NCBI RefSeq assembly: GCF_900176375.1
Contig: NZ_FWYF01000001.1
Span: 1,374,449-1,438,448, forward strand
DNA from: Reichenbachiella faecimaris
GTDB taxonomy: Bacteria > Bacteroidota > Bacteroidia > Cytophagales > Cyclobacteriaceae
Reading direction: 5' to 3'
Length of the DNA stretch: 64,000 bases
The position numbers were made by a program, and so were the translations under genes. The notes below the pieces were generated by a model. It searched no databases. It saw only the letters and a list, made by a program, of their open reading frames with translations, and was not told the origin of the DNA. Each line of letters starts with the position of its first letter. The stretch's first letter is position 1. Below are positions 36,436-45,962 of the stretch, piece after piece.

Positions 36436-39400
36436 TTAGAATTTTATATTCAATCCAACTATGTATTGTTTGCTGATAGGATACTTGTTGTAAGCCATGC
36501 CTGGCAGGGCATACGACAAATTGGTCATATTTACATCAGCATCCACACCAGAGAATTCGGTAAAAGTGTGCAAGTTATCAACCCCAACACTCAAATTTGC
36601 ACTTCTGATTTTCGCCCAGGCAAATGCTGCCTTCGGCAAGTTGTAAGAGAGCGTGATATTTCTAATTCTCACGTAATCTCCATCTTCAATATATCTTGAC
36701 GAGGTAAAATGAGACCCATCCGTATCCCCACGCTCAAGTACAGGATGAGTCGCTTGATCTCCCGGCTTTTCCCATCGACTCCAACCATCTATCAAGTTCA
36801 TGAAATTTATACCTGTATTGGCTCCATCGGCATCAACAAATTCACGAGTAGAATGATAAATTTTATTTCCACCTTGATAGGTAAGCAAGACGCTTAAAGA
36901 AAGTCCTTTGTAGCTGAACCTATTGGTAAATCCTCCAGAAAATTTCGGTAATGCCGAGGAAATTGGTTGAAAAGTAGCTTCTGAATATACGGAAGTAACC
37001 CTCCGCTCTACCTCATTGCCGGAATTGTCATATACAATTTCTTCCCACATTGGAGCTCCATTGTCACTATTGACTCCCAACCATTTAGGCATGTACCATG
37101 TAAATGCCTCTTGGCCTACCTTGTTAATCTGTTGCACCCCATTGACACTTAGGATTTGTTCGTCTTCAGTATCCGTTATTTTCGTTATTTCGTTTTTATT
37201 ATAGCTTAGATTGAAACTCCCCTCGTATCTAAACTCTCCAAAACTTTTTTGATAGTTGAGTGCAATTTCAACACCTTTGTTATTCATGGATCCAATATTT
37301 TCCCATCTTCTTTCGATTCCTCCCGAAAATGCTAATTGTCTATTAAACAGCATATCATCCACGTTTTTATTATAGACATCTATACTCATAAATAAATCTC
37401 GTCTGATGATAGACATATCCATGCCCAAATTGAGCATAGTGGTGGTTTCCCAGCCTAGTTTATCATTCCCAGCACTTAAAGGTGATGCAGCTGGTTGTCC
37501 GTTATATTGACCCGAAATATTGTAGGTGGCTAGAAAAGGGAATTCGTTCATTTCATCGAAAGCTGAGGATCCGTCATTACCAACCAACCCATAACTAATT
37601 CTAAGTTTTAGTAGATCTACAAAAGATGAATTCTGCAAGAAAGACTCCTTGGATACTACCCAAGCAAAAGAAGCTGCTGGGAATGCTGCGTATTTTTTAT
37701 CTGATGCAAAATTTGAAGAGCCATCTATTCTATAGACAACTGTTGAGAAAAACTTGTCTTTGAATCCATGTGTCAGCTCTCCCATGTAAGAAATCCCTCT
37801 TGAAGTAAATTCTCTCCCCTCTATGAACTGTTTCGTAGAAGCTCCAGATAGCACTTCAATACCAGGACTGAGATTCCATGCATCCACTCCTATGTTCTGT
37901 GTATTGTAGATATCTCCTTCATGCGCAATGAATCCAGCTATATGATGATTTCCAAAATCTTGCGAGGCTCGGATAATATGAGTGGATAATGCACCATACC
38001 CCTCCGACTGACGAACAGTTATTTCCCCATTGTTGGCCACCCCCTCGTGGGAATTGTTTGAGTAATAAGTATCAGTTCTTGAATTAAAAGAATTTAATCT
38101 AGTACGTGTTTCGACACTCAACCAATTTGTTATATTCAGTACCATCCTGGTACTCCAAAAGGTATTGAGGTCTGATGATGATAATTTATTTGATTCCTGA
38201 GAATGCAAGAAATTTCTTCTGAATTGTCCATACCACGGATAAGCTACAGGATCGTAGTCCGACCCATTCAAAAATATAGTACGCCCGTCCTCATAATATG
38301 GATTATCCCAAGGCAAACTCCAATAAGCGTCCTCAAACCAACTATAGTGTTCAAAATTAGACTTTGAATATTGAACATTTACGTCTGTATTAATAGAAAA
38401 TATTTCTGAACCAGAATAGCCAATATTGGTATGAAGATTCAATCTTTCATAATCAGTTTTCCGAAAAGTACCCTCTTCGTCAAAATAATCTACGTCAAAA
38501 ACATATTTGAGCTTTTCGGTCTGACCCAGTACAGAAAATGTATAGTTCTGCAATAAGGCCTTTTGAAATCCTGCATCCAGCCAATCAAAGTTTTGATCTC
38601 TCAAATCTTGAGGGCGTAGCTTTAGAAAACCAATTCTGTCATCTCCCCACATCTTCTCTTGGGTATCATAAAGAGTCTCACCATCCATCATTGAGAAGTT
38701 TCCTCTTGTTGCCTCTTTCAATGCCATTCGACTAGACAGAGAAAACTCTGGGATTGCTGATTTTGATTTTTTTGTGGTAATAATCACTACTCCAGCAGCC
38801 CCCCTTGAGCCATAGAGTCCAATGGCTGCTGCATCTTTCAAAACTGTAACAGTTTCCACATTCGTAGGCACATAATTTCCACCAATCATTCCATCAATCA
38901 CAAAAAGTGGTGGCTTATCTGCATTAATGGAAGTGATCCCTCTAATTCTTATGTCTGGTGCTGCTCCAGGTGCACCACTCGCACTATTCACAGTCATACC
39001 AGCTATTTTCCCCTGAAGCATACTCCCTAAGTTTGAGGAAGTGACAGAAGACTGGATGTCTTTACTATTTAAAGTGACCACGGAAGCAGAAATTTCACTT
39101 TTTGTCTTCTGAGAATAACCAGTGACTATCACCTCTTCCAACGCTGATACATCAACTTCCAGAGTAATAGTCCAGTTCATATGATCCCCTACTACCTTTT
39201 CCTGGCTCATATAACCAACGTATGAAAATACCAGCGTTTCGTTCGCAGATGCCTCTATGCTGAAGTTACCATCGAAATCTGTGGTCGTACCACTACCAGT
39301 CCCTTTCTTGATTATTGTAACTCCAGGAAGGGTGGTGTTATCATCACCAGACATTACTGTTCCTTTAATTACCTGCTGTGAGAAAGCCGGTAAGGAAAGA

Positions 39401-39459
39401 CCAACAAGGAGAACCACAATTATGAGCCTGCCCATTTCTAAAAATCTTATTTTGTACAT
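36436..39459 (-). CDS. susC: SusC-family TonB-dependent outer-membrane transporter (second locus)
   Basis: An ATG at 39459 (MYKIRFLEMGRLIIVVLLVG) gives a clean signal peptide ending LPAFSQQ. The frame is open to 39489, which would add ten residues. About 1007 aa. It has a CarboxypepD-like domain (IKGTVMSGDDNTTLPGVTII), TonB box and plug start (LEEVIVTGYSQKTKSEISASV), SusC signature (GSRGAAGVVIITTKKS), and a beta-barrel ending in VGLNIKF. It probably imports glycan pieces for the GalNAc-type locus. CTTTCAT direct repeats upstream (39473-39492) may bind the DeoR-type regulator. Confidence 0.96.
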   Translation of the reverse strand: MYKIRFLEMGRLIIVVLLVGLSLPAFSQQVIKGTVMSGDDNTTLPGVTIIKKGTGSGTTTDFDGNFSIEASANETLVFSYVGYMSQEKVVGDHMNWTITLEVDVSALEEVIVTGYSQKTKSEISASVVTLNSKDIQSSVTSSNLGSMLQGKIAGMTVNSASGAPGAAPDIRIRGITSINADKPPLFVIDGMIGGNYVPTNVETVTVLKDAAAIGLYGSRGAAGVVIITTKKSKSAIPEFSLSSRMALKEATRGNFSMMDGETLYDTQEKMWGDDRIGFLKLRPQDLRDQNFDWLDAGFQKALLQNYTFSVLGQTEKLKYVFDVDYFDEEGTFRKTDYERLNLHTNIGYSGSEIFSINTDVNVQYSKSNFEHYSWFEDAYWSLPWDNPYYEDGRTIFLNGSDYDPVAYPWYGQFRRNFLHSQESNKLSSSDLNTFWSTRMVLNITNWLSVETRTRLNSFNSRTDTYYSNNSHEGVANNGEITVRQSEGYGALSTHIIRASQDFGNHHIAGFIAHEGDIYNTQNIGVDAWNLSPGIEVLSGASTKQFIEGREFTSRGISYMGELTHGFKDKFFSTVVYRIDGSSNFASDKKYAAFPAASFAWVVSKESFLQNSSFVDLLKLRISYGLVGNDGSSAFDEMNEFPFLATYNISGQYNGQPAASPLSAGNDKLGWETTTMLNLGMDMSIIRRDLFMSIDVYNKNVDDMLFNRQLAFSGGIERRWENIGSMNNKGVEIALNYQKSFGEFRYEGSFNLSYNKNEITKITDTEDEQILSVNGVQQINKVGQEAFTWYMPKWLGVNSDNGAPMWEEIVYDNSGNEVERRVTSVYSEATFQPISSALPKFSGGFTNRFSYKGLSLSVLLTYQGGNKIYHSTREFVDADGANTGINFMNLIDGWSRWEKPGDQATHPVLERGDTDGSHFTSSRYIEDGDYVRIRNITLSYNLPKAAFAWAKIRSANLSVGVDNLHTFTEFSGVDADVNMTNLSYALPGMAYNKYPISKQYIVGLNIKF

Positions 39460-39472
39460 TTTGTAAATTTTT

Positions 39473-39492
39473 CTTTCATATACTTTCATTAC
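39473..39492 (-). promoter_or_regulatory. Candidate DeoR/AgaR-type operator upstream of susC
   Basis: CTTTCATATACTTTCATTAC contains CTTTCAT twice, 10 bp apart, and resembles the repeated TTTC half-sites bound by DeoR-family repressors. It sits within about 35 bp of the susC start, so it may overlap the leader. Related sites are at 39814, 41785, 48636, 51177 and 56092. Confidence 0.4.
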
Positions 39493-39837
39493 TTGTTATT
39501 CGCAAGATATAAAAATTATTTTATCCTTCATATAATTCTTTATAAAAAATTATAACGAAATAATCTTACGTATTATGGAATACATAAATTAAAGCCGTAA
39601 TTTGATCTCCTGACCCCTATAAGCTCTTCAATGGTTTAAACTTAATCTCAATATTGTCATTACAATTTCAAAATCAGTAAAAACAGAGAACTAATAAGGA
39701 AAACGCGATAAAAAACTTTTAGACGCTTAAAAGAGAAGAGTTTGCATGCTTCAATTAAGAGGGTTCAATACAAATAATATTATTTTCGTTTGCTTTCTTT
39801 TATTTTTCATTGTACTTTCGTAAAGTAATTATATAAT
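39490..39837. other. Divergent promoter region between susC and the CBM9-like lipoprotein
   Basis: AT-rich, with no coding sequence. It contains the candidate promoter/operator at 39789-39826 and the leader of susC. Confidence 0.6.
39789..39826 (+). promoter_or_regulatory. Promoter with overlapping palindromic operator for the CBM9-like lipoprotein
   Basis: TTTG at 39789-39792 and TACTTTCG at 39813-39820 (one base off TAnnTTTG), 20 bp apart, look like -33 and -7 elements. The -7 element is inside the perfect inverted repeat ACTTT-CGT-AAAGT (39814-39826), so a regulator bound there would block transcription. Confidence 0.5.
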
Positions 39838-39873
39838 ATGGAAAAAAAATACAAACAATTTAAAAGTAGTATT

Positions 39874-40827
39874 ATGAAAAAAAATTCTTTTGTCCAAGCA
39901 ACATTATTGAGCGCCACTTTTTGTGCGATTATGTTATTTAGCTCCTGCGGTGACGATTCAGAAGAAACCACTCCCGCTCCAACAGCAGATTTTACGGTAA
40001 CCATAGATGGAAAAACTGTTGCATTCACGAACACCTCTGCAGATGCCGAAAGTTATAGCTGGGATTTCAACGATGGTAATACTTCATCAGAAGAGTCGCC
40101 TAGTCACACATATGAATCCAATGGAACGTACTTAGTCGAGCTTACAGCGACTAATAAGACTGGATCAGAAACAAAGTCCTCAGTTTTGGAAATTATCAAC
40201 ATCAATATTGATGGTGATCTTTCAGATTGGGATGATGTGATTGCAATTGCCAGCATAGGCACGGGGTCTCTTACAAGTGTAAAAATAGACAATCTCTCGA
40301 AGGACAAATTGTTTGTTTACATAGAAGGCACAGCCGATATGACCTCATTTTTTGATCTTTATCTAGATTTTGATTTCGACGCCACAGGCGAATCAGACAC
40401 TACTGGGTATATTGCTAGCGTATACCCAAAGGCTGTTAAAGTAGGCTGCGACGTATTGTTTGAAGGATTTTTTGGTAACGAAAACGCTAGAAATGAATTA
40501 AGCGGAATGTTTTATGGCGTCTTTTTGGCTGATGCTGATGTAGACTTTGGCGCTCGTGACGAACCTACCCTGGATCCTAATATGATCGCATTCTCAGACA
40601 TGCAAGCTGTGGGCAGTGGATTTGCTCTTGAGTTCTCTATTGATCTAAGCTTTCTCCCAGACAGAATTACTGTCAATGATGAAATGCAGCTATTTATAGA
40701 TGAATGGGACAATAAAGCAGACGCACCAGCTGACTGGTGGGCAGGTGGCTTCTCAGGACATTTTCCAGAGCAAGACAATGAAGAGTCGCTACCTATTAGA
40801 TACGAATTTAAAGGCGTTGATAATTAG
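39874..40827 (+). CDS. PKD + CBM9-like surface lipoprotein (putative surface glycan-binding protein)
   Basis: ATG at 39874 is preferred over 39838. It gives a lipoprotein signal (MKKNSFVQATLLSATFCAIMLF, SSC), and the predicted transcription start would leave almost no leader for the earlier ATG. Residues ~30-110 are a PKD domain (NTSADAESYSWDFNDGNTSS). Residues ~120-317 are a CBM9-like beta-sandwich (IDGDLSDWDDVIAIASIGTG ... LYLDFDFDATGESDTTGYIA). The same module occurs five or more times in the 1792-aa protein at 56171 and in the relic at 48260. It probably sits on the cell surface and binds the locus substrate. It diverges from susC and converges on the DeoR gene across a shared terminator. 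Confidence 0.82.
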   Translation: MKKNSFVQATLLSATFCAIMLFSSCGDDSEETTPAPTADFTVTIDGKTVAFTNTSADAESYSWDFNDGNTSSEESPSHTYESNGTYLVELTATNKTGSETKSSVLEIININIDGDLSDWDDVIAIASIGTGSLTSVKIDNLSKDKLFVYIEGTADMTSFFDLYLDFDFDATGESDTTGYIASVYPKAVKVGCDVLFEGFFGNENARNELSGMFYGVFLADADVDFGARDEPTLDPNMIAFSDMQAVGSGFALEFSIDLSFLPDRITVNDEMQLFIDEWDNKADAPADWWAGGFSGHFPEQDNEESLPIRYEFKGVDN

Positions 40828-40853
40828 CAAAAAAGCAATACAATAGCCAACAT

Positions 40854-40891
40854 AAAAAAGTGAGCCCAACCTAAAACAGGGTTCACTTTTT
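40854..40891. terminator. Bidirectional terminator
   Basis: AAAAAGTGAGCCC / GGGTTCACTTTTT stem, 11-base loop, with A and T tails. It lies between the convergent lipoprotein and DeoR genes. Confidence 0.8.
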
Positions 40892-40971
40892 TTATTTTTT
40901 TAGAACAAGCTATTAGATGCACTAAAGGAGAACTTTTACTCCTACTTCTTTGTGACCCAATCAATCAGAAA

Positions 40972-41745
40972 TCACGCGAGTAGTATTTCAACATTATGCT
41001 CATCAAGTTTTGCTCGGTCTTGTGGTTCAATTGCATCTGTAACCACTGTAGTCACATCTGACACGTCGCAAAAGAAAGCAAAACTTCTTCTGGAGAATTT
41101 GGTTGAGTCAGTCAACGCTATAATTTCTTTTGAAATCTGGATCATTTTTTCGTTAAACTGAGCCTCTTCTAAATTAGGAGTATACAACCCTATACTTGTA
41201 TCAAACCCATCTGCTCCTAAAAACACCTTATCTACATTCAAGTTTTTTAGTCCCTTTTCTGCCATTGGCCCTACAAGGGATTGAGAATTTTGTCGCAAAA
41301 AGCCGCCTGGTATAATCAAATTGACATTGGGCTTATTCATCAGCAAGATCACAATATTTATCGCATTGGTAATTACGGTCAGGTTTTTTATCCCATCCAA
41401 ATTTTTCACCATTTCTGCCGTCGTTGTTCCTGAATCAATCAATATAATATCCCCGTCTTTCACCAATTCTGCCGCCTTCTTACCTATCCTTATTTTTTCA
41501 TCTAAATGAATTTTATCCTTTGACGACAACTCTAAATCAATACCAACCCTCCCTTCAAACTTCATTGCGCCTCCACGAGCACGGATAAGTAATTGCTTTT
41601 TTTCTAATTGATCTAAATCATTTCGAATTGTAACCTCACTGACACTAAAGAGATTACTCAGCTCATCAACGAAGACCTCCGAATTTTCATTGACCATTTG
41701 CAAAATGCTTTTTCTTCTGGAAACGGTCGCATGCTTATTTCTCAT
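40972..41745 (-). CDS. agaR: DeoR-family transcriptional regulator (AgaR-like)
   Basis: A 257-aa protein of standard DeoR length. The N-terminal helix-turn-helix is RRKSILQMVNENSEVFVDELSNLFSVSEVTIRNDLDQLEKKQLL, the DeoR signature. The C-terminal sugar-phosphate sensor domain has DSGTTTAEMV, NAINIVILL and LGADGFDTSIGLYTPN. The family represses sugar catabolic operons and is released by a phosphorylated sugar. It is divergent from agaS with 184 bp between, and AgaR is the known regulator of aga operons in enterobacteria, so the symbol is by context. It probably acts at the TTTCRT-type sites scattered through this locus. Confidence 0.88.
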   Translation of the reverse strand: MRNKHATVSRRKSILQMVNENSEVFVDELSNLFSVSEVTIRNDLDQLEKKQLLIRARGGAMKFEGRVGIDLELSSKDKIHLDEKIRIGKKAAELVKDGDIILIDSGTTTAEMVKNLDGIKNLTVITNAINIVILLMNKPNVNLIIPGGFLRQNSQSLVGPMAEKGLKNLNVDKVFLGADGFDTSIGLYTPNLEEAQFNEKMIQISKEIIALTDSTKFSRRSFAFFCDVSDVTTVVTDAIEPQDRAKLDEHNVEILLA

Positions 41746-41784
41746 ATTCTTCTATTAGTCATAATTAGCACTAAGATACATACA

Positions 41785-41803
41785 CACTTTCATTATCAAA
41801 ACA
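41785..41803. promoter_or_regulatory. Candidate DeoR-type operator between agaR and agaS
   Basis: ACACTTTCATTATCAAAAC lies in the divergent region, 40 bp upstream of the regulator gene. It contains the CTTTCAT half-site shared with the susC upstream region. Confidence 0.35.
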
Positions 41804-41929
41804 ATTACTCGCTATAAGGTAAAATAAGGATATAATTATTAAATAATAAGTATTTGAAAGATCGCGTCTATTTATTATATTTGTGCAGCATATAATGCTC
41901 TAAATGAAACACATTAAATAAGGAAATGA

Positions 41930-43078
41930 ATGTTAGGTTACACAAAAGAAGAACTGCAAAAAATTCGTGGAGTTGATACAGCCAGCGAAATCTGCCAACA
42001 ACCGCAACTTTGGCTCAAAATTTGGCAACTCATAGTTGATCAAAAAAAAGAATTAGAATCCTTTCTAGAAGAAGCAGTTCAAAACTCACAAAATATAATC
42101 CTTACTGGAGCAGGTACCAGCGCATATATTGGGCTATCTCTTGAGGGAATTTTTAGAAATAAAACTGGTGTAATCACCAAATCCATTTCAACAACACATC
42201 TGGTTTCACATCCGAAAGACTATTTTTCCAGCGAAACCCCAGTACTTCTCATATCCTTTGCCAGATCAGGCAACAGTCCTGAAAGCAACGCAACTGTAGA
42301 ACTGGCGGACAAGCACTGCCTAAAATGCTACCACCTTATCATTACTTGCAACGCTGACGGAGAACTAGCCAATCATACCACCAAAGGCAAAAAACATTTG
42401 ATCTTACTTCCCAACGAATCCAATGACAAAAGCCTGGCTATGACCAGTAGCTACACAGGGATGTTGCTTGCAGGACTGCTTACGGCTCGAATCAAGGAAA
42501 TACTCAGCCTTGAAGCCAAAGTAAAAACACTCGCACACTACGGCGACATCATTCTAAACAAGTTTCACTACAAAATAAAAGAGGCAGCCAGTTACAACTT
42601 CAATAGAGCCGTGTTTTTAGGATCAGGTCCATTGTATGGCACCGCCAAAGAATCCCATCTAAAGCTACAAGAATTGACGGATGGAAAAATTATTTGCAAA
42701 CATGATTCATTTCTTGGTTTCCGACACGGCCCCAAAGCCGTTATTGACAACTCCACTCTAGTTGTCTACCTACTTTCAAATTCTGACTATGTGACTAAGT
42801 ATGAAAAAGACCTAATCAAATCTATGGATAAGGGTAAAAAATCAATGCTGCAAATCGGGATTATGGAAAAGCCTTTAGTCGACATTGAGCTTGATATGGC
42901 AATTGTACTCAATTCTAAAGCCCTACTTGACGAAGAAATGTTAACTATCTGTTCTATAATCCTCGCCCAGGTATTAGGTTTTTATAAGGCAGTAGAGCTC
43001 GGCTTATCGCCTGATAACCCTTCAGAAAGTGGAGCCATATCCAGAGTAGTAGAGGGTGTAACCATTTACAACAATTAA
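41930..43078 (+). CDS. agaS: AgaS-like galactosamine-6-phosphate deaminase/isomerase (SIS domains)
   Basis: A 382-aa protein with two SIS domains, the AgaS architecture. Recognisable blocks are ILTGAGTSAYIGLSLEG (sugar-phosphate loop), STTHLVSHPKDYF, LLISFARSGNSPES, MTSSYTGMLLAG, FLGSGPLYGTAKESHLKLQELTDG and HDSFLGFRHGPKAVI. Characterised AgaS deaminates galactosamine-6-P to tagatose-6-P plus ammonia. It acts in the cytosol. It opens the rightward operon, and the kinase and aldolase that follow are the next two steps, which strongly supports this assignment over a GlmS-like role. Confidence 0.93.
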   Translation: MLGYTKEELQKIRGVDTASEICQQPQLWLKIWQLIVDQKKELESFLEEAVQNSQNIILTGAGTSAYIGLSLEGIFRNKTGVITKSISTTHLVSHPKDYFSSETPVLLISFARSGNSPESNATVELADKHCLKCYHLIITCNADGELANHTTKGKKHLILLPNESNDKSLAMTSSYTGMLLAGLLTARIKEILSLEAKVKTLAHYGDIILNKFHYKIKEAASYNFNRAVFLGSGPLYGTAKESHLKLQELTDGKIICKHDSFLGFRHGPKAVIDNSTLVVYLLSNSDYVTKYEKDLIKSMDKGKKSMLQIGIMEKPLVDIELDMAIVLNSKALLDEEMLTICSIILAQVLGFYKAVELGLSPDNPSESGAISRVVEGVTIYNN

Positions 43079-43100
43079 GTATCTTCAGCGACTGTAACAT

Positions 43101-44072
43101 ATGAATGTCAATAACAATATGGAGATGAAAAAAAGCAAGGTATTAGTTGTAGGGGAATTGAACGTAGATCTCATTTACGATAACATAGAAGGCCTTCCTA
43201 TAATTGGGAAGGAAAAACTAGCTAAGAATTTCACCTTTACCTTAGGAAGTAGTTCAGCCATTTTTGCTTCCAATCTAAGTACGCTTGGAACTCAAGTGAG
43301 TTTTCTCGGTAAGGTTGGAAATGACGAATTTGCCCGTACTGTCAGAAAATCACTTTCTGAAAAAGGAGTAATTACGGATTATATCATCACATCGGATAAG
43401 TACAATACAGGATCTACCATGGTACTGAACTATAATATGGATCGAGCAATGATCACTTATCCAGGAGCCATGGAACATTTGCTAGCAGAAGAAATTACCG
43501 AAAATATACTGGTAAAATTCGATCATCTACATTTGAGTTCCATATTTCTACAAAAAGCACTCAAACCAGACGTTGTTGCTTTATTCGAAAAAGCCAAGAA
43601 TTTAGGACTGTCTACGTCATTAGATCCTCAATGGGATCCTGCAGAAAAATGGAATTTAAACCTCCAAGAGCTTCTTCCCTTTGTTGATATTTTCTTACCA
43701 AACGCCAAGGAGTTTCTTTTTCTCACCAAAAGTGAAACTATAGCAGAAGGACTTAGAAAATTAGAAGGCAAACATAAAAGTATTGTAATCAAGGATGGAG
43801 ATAATGGGGCGCATCTCTGGGATGGGATCAAGCTTATCTCCAAACCCGCTTTTCTAAATACCAACGTAGTTGATTGCATAGGTGCTGGCGATAGTTTTGA
43901 TGCCGGATTTATTGACTTATACTTAAAGGGCTCGGATTTATTAACCTGCCTTCAGCGAGGCAATATTATTGGTGCCGTAAATACCTCTTGCTCAGGAGGG
44001 ACTGGTGCCTTTCAAAGCAAGCAACAGGTGGTCAAAATCGCTAAAGAAAATTTCTCATTTGAATTGACATGA
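43101..44072 (+). CDS. PfkB-family carbohydrate kinase (probable tagatose-6-phosphate kinase)
   Basis: A 323-aa protein. ATG at 43119 or 43125 could be the true start, since conserved sequence begins at KVLVVGELNVDLIYD. The PfkB signatures are the glycine stretch near FTFTLGSSSAIFASNL and the C-terminal VDCIGAGDSFDAGFIDLYL with the catalytic Asp. It looks like the ribokinase/KdgK branch rather than LacC/FruK. Lying between agaS and the aldolase, with its stop overlapping the aldolase start (ATGA), it most likely makes tagatose-1,6-bisphosphate. Family alone does not fix the substrate. A LacC/FruK-type kinase is decayed at 51298, so this gene may have replaced it. Confidence 0.85.
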   Translation: MNVNNNMEMKKSKVLVVGELNVDLIYDNIEGLPIIGKEKLAKNFTFTLGSSSAIFASNLSTLGTQVSFLGKVGNDEFARTVRKSLSEKGVITDYIITSDKYNTGSTMVLNYNMDRAMITYPGAMEHLLAEEITENILVKFDHLHLSSIFLQKALKPDVVALFEKAKNLGLSTSLDPQWDPAEKWNLNLQELLPFVDIFLPNAKEFLFLTKSETIAEGLRKLEGKHKSIVIKDGDNGAHLWDGIKLISKPAFLNTNVVDCIGAGDSFDAGFIDLYLKGSDLLTCLQRGNIIGAVNTSCSGGTGAFQSKQQVVKIAKENFSFELT

Positions 44073-44890
44073 AAAAACTACAGCATCAACTCGCAGACAA
44101 TAAAAGAAATGGCAAAGCTTTGCTCGCTACAAATTTTTATAATTTTGAAACTTTGTCCAGCGTGCTCATGGCCGCAAAGTCTTTAAATACTCCAATCATA
44201 TTGCAGCTATCAGAGAGCTCAATCCAATATATGGGACTGAGCGTGTCTAAAAAAATAGCTACAGCGGCCATAGAACAATATGGGGTAGAAGCCTGGATAC
44301 ATCTGGATCACGGCAATGACATAAATTTGGTCAAATCTTGTATAGATGCTGGATTCGACTCTGTCATGATTGATGCCAGCGAAAAATCCTTCGAGGAAAA
44401 CATTAGAATCACCAGAGAGATAGTAGAATATGCCTCAGGATATGACATCAATGTAGAGGCAGAACTTGGGTATATTTCCAAACTTGGACAAGAACAAAAA
44501 ATGATTTTTACTCAACCCCAAGAGGCCAAAGCATTTGTAGACGCTACTGGAATAAATGCTCTTGCCATAGCAGTTGGTTCAGCTCACGGCTTTTACAAAG
44601 AAACTCCTAAATTGCAGCTAGACCTGATTCAGCAGATCAATCAGGCCACTACAGCTGCTCTTGTATTACATGGCAGTTCAGGCATTCCTCATGATCAGCT
44701 AAAAGAATCGATCAAAAGAGGAATTACTAAAATCAACTTGGCTACAGAAATAAAAAATACCTTTATGAAAGGTCTGAAAAATTACTTAGCTCATTCAGAT
44801 GAAATAGATTTAAGACAGGTTTTTCCTGTTGCGACAAATCAAGCCAAAGAGCTGGTAATGGAAAAACTAAAAGTCATAGCCTTCAACTAA
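44069..44890 (+). CDS. Class II tagatose-/fructose-bisphosphate aldolase (GatY/KbaY-like)
   Basis: A 273-aa protein, the length of GatY/KbaY. Zinc and catalytic blocks are all present: WIHLDHGND (catalytic Asp and zinc His), DSVMIDAS, VEAELGYISK, VGSAHGFYK (zinc His), LHGSSGIP (zinc His), and KINLATEIK (phosphate binding). It cleaves tagatose-1,6-bisphosphate to dihydroxyacetone phosphate and glyceraldehyde-3-phosphate in the cytosol. Context (agaS, kinase) favours tagatose over fructose bisphosphate. It overlaps the kinase by 4 bp and is 10 bp from the next gene. Confidence 0.92.
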   Translation: MKKLQHQLADNKRNGKALLATNFYNFETLSSVLMAAKSLNTPIILQLSESSIQYMGLSVSKKIATAAIEQYGVEAWIHLDHGNDINLVKSCIDAGFDSVMIDASEKSFEENIRITREIVEYASGYDINVEAELGYISKLGQEQKMIFTQPQEAKAFVDATGINALAIAVGSAHGFYKETPKLQLDLIQQINQATTAALVLHGSSGIPHDQLKESIKRGITKINLATEIKNTFMKGLKNYLAHSDEIDLRQVFPVATNQAKELVMEKLKVIAFN

Positions 44891-44900
44891 CATAAATATC

Positions 44901-45962
44901 ATGAGGAGCCTGTTGTTAATTATTTTGGCCTTTTTTTTCCATTCTGGATATTCCCAGAATAATAACCAATTGCTAAAAGATTACCGACCTGTTCCCATTC
45001 ATAATTTGCCAATCACAAAGATATCCAAGGCCAAGTTTCCAGTAATCGACATGCATTCTCACACTTATGCCAATACCGAAGAGGAAATTAAGGCCTGGAT
45101 CTCTACAATGAACGAAAAAGGCATTACCAAAACCATTTTACTCACCTTCTCTACAGGCGCAAGATTTGATAGTTTGTACACCATGTATTCCAAGTATGAA
45201 CAATTTGAATTATGGTGTGGTATTGATTTCACCAATTACAATTTGCCGAATTGGAGTCAGTCGGCCATAGAAGAACTAGAACGCTGCTTCAAACTGGGTG
45301 CCAGAGGCGTAGGCGAAATGGGAGACAAGGGTGAGGGACTAGTTTATTCCAAGCCAACTCCAGCATATGGCATGCATATAGATGATCCTCGAATGCAGCC
45401 AATTATTCAAAAATGTGGAGAACTAGGCATGCCCATCAACATTCATGTGGCAGAGCCTTATTGGATGTACGAACCGATCAACAACCACAACGATGGATTA
45501 ATGAATGCAGCCAAATGGCCCATTGATCAATCAAAACCAGATATACTGCTTCACAACGAACTAATTTTTACACTTGAAAATGCCGTCAAACAAAACCCAA
45601 ATACAACATTCATTGCTTGCCATTATGCCAACTGCAGCTATGACTTGAGTATTATTGGATCATTGCTGACCAAATACCCAAACTTATACGTGGATATCTC
45701 TGCGAGATATGCGGAAACCTCAGTTGTGCCTCGCTACACGAAGGCATTTATTGAAAAGAATCAAAATAAGCTTCTTTACGGCACAGATATGGGGTTTAAT
45801 CCTGCCATGTATGAAATCACTTTCAGAATCCTAGAATCTGCTGATGAACATTTCTACGAAATAGACTTGTTCAACTATCATTGGGATCTAAATGGACTTA
45901 ATCTCAGTAATAAGGCATTAAAAAAACTATATTATGAAAATGCAAAGAAAATCCTGGATTAG
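44901..45962 (+). CDS. Exported amidohydrolase-2-family metal-dependent hydrolase
   Basis: A 353-aa protein with a signal peptide (MRSLLLIILAFFFHSGYSQ), so periplasmic. The mature part is a metal-dependent TIM barrel. DMHSHTYAN is the HxH metal pair at strand 1. GARGVGEMGDKG, INIHVAEPY (metal His), FIACHYANCS (metal His) and LLYGTDMGFNP (metal Asp) follow. Members hydrolyse amides, lactones or decarboxylate. It is not NagA/AgaA and not cytosolic, so it is an unlikely GalNAc-6-P deacetylase, although a periplasmic deacylation of an amino sugar is conceivable. Its last 29 bp overlap the next gene, implying translational coupling. Confidence 0.82.
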   Translation: MRSLLLIILAFFFHSGYSQNNNQLLKDYRPVPIHNLPITKISKAKFPVIDMHSHTYANTEEEIKAWISTMNEKGITKTILLTFSTGARFDSLYTMYSKYEQFELWCGIDFTNYNLPNWSQSAIEELERCFKLGARGVGEMGDKGEGLVYSKPTPAYGMHIDDPRMQPIIQKCGELGMPINIHVAEPYWMYEPINNHNDGLMNAAKWPIDQSKPDILLHNELIFTLENAVKQNPNTTFIACHYANCSYDLSIIGSLLTKYPNLYVDISARYAETSVVPRYTKAFIEKNQNKLLYGTDMGFNPAMYEITFRILESADEHFYEIDLFNYHWDLNGLNLSNKALKKLYYENAKKILD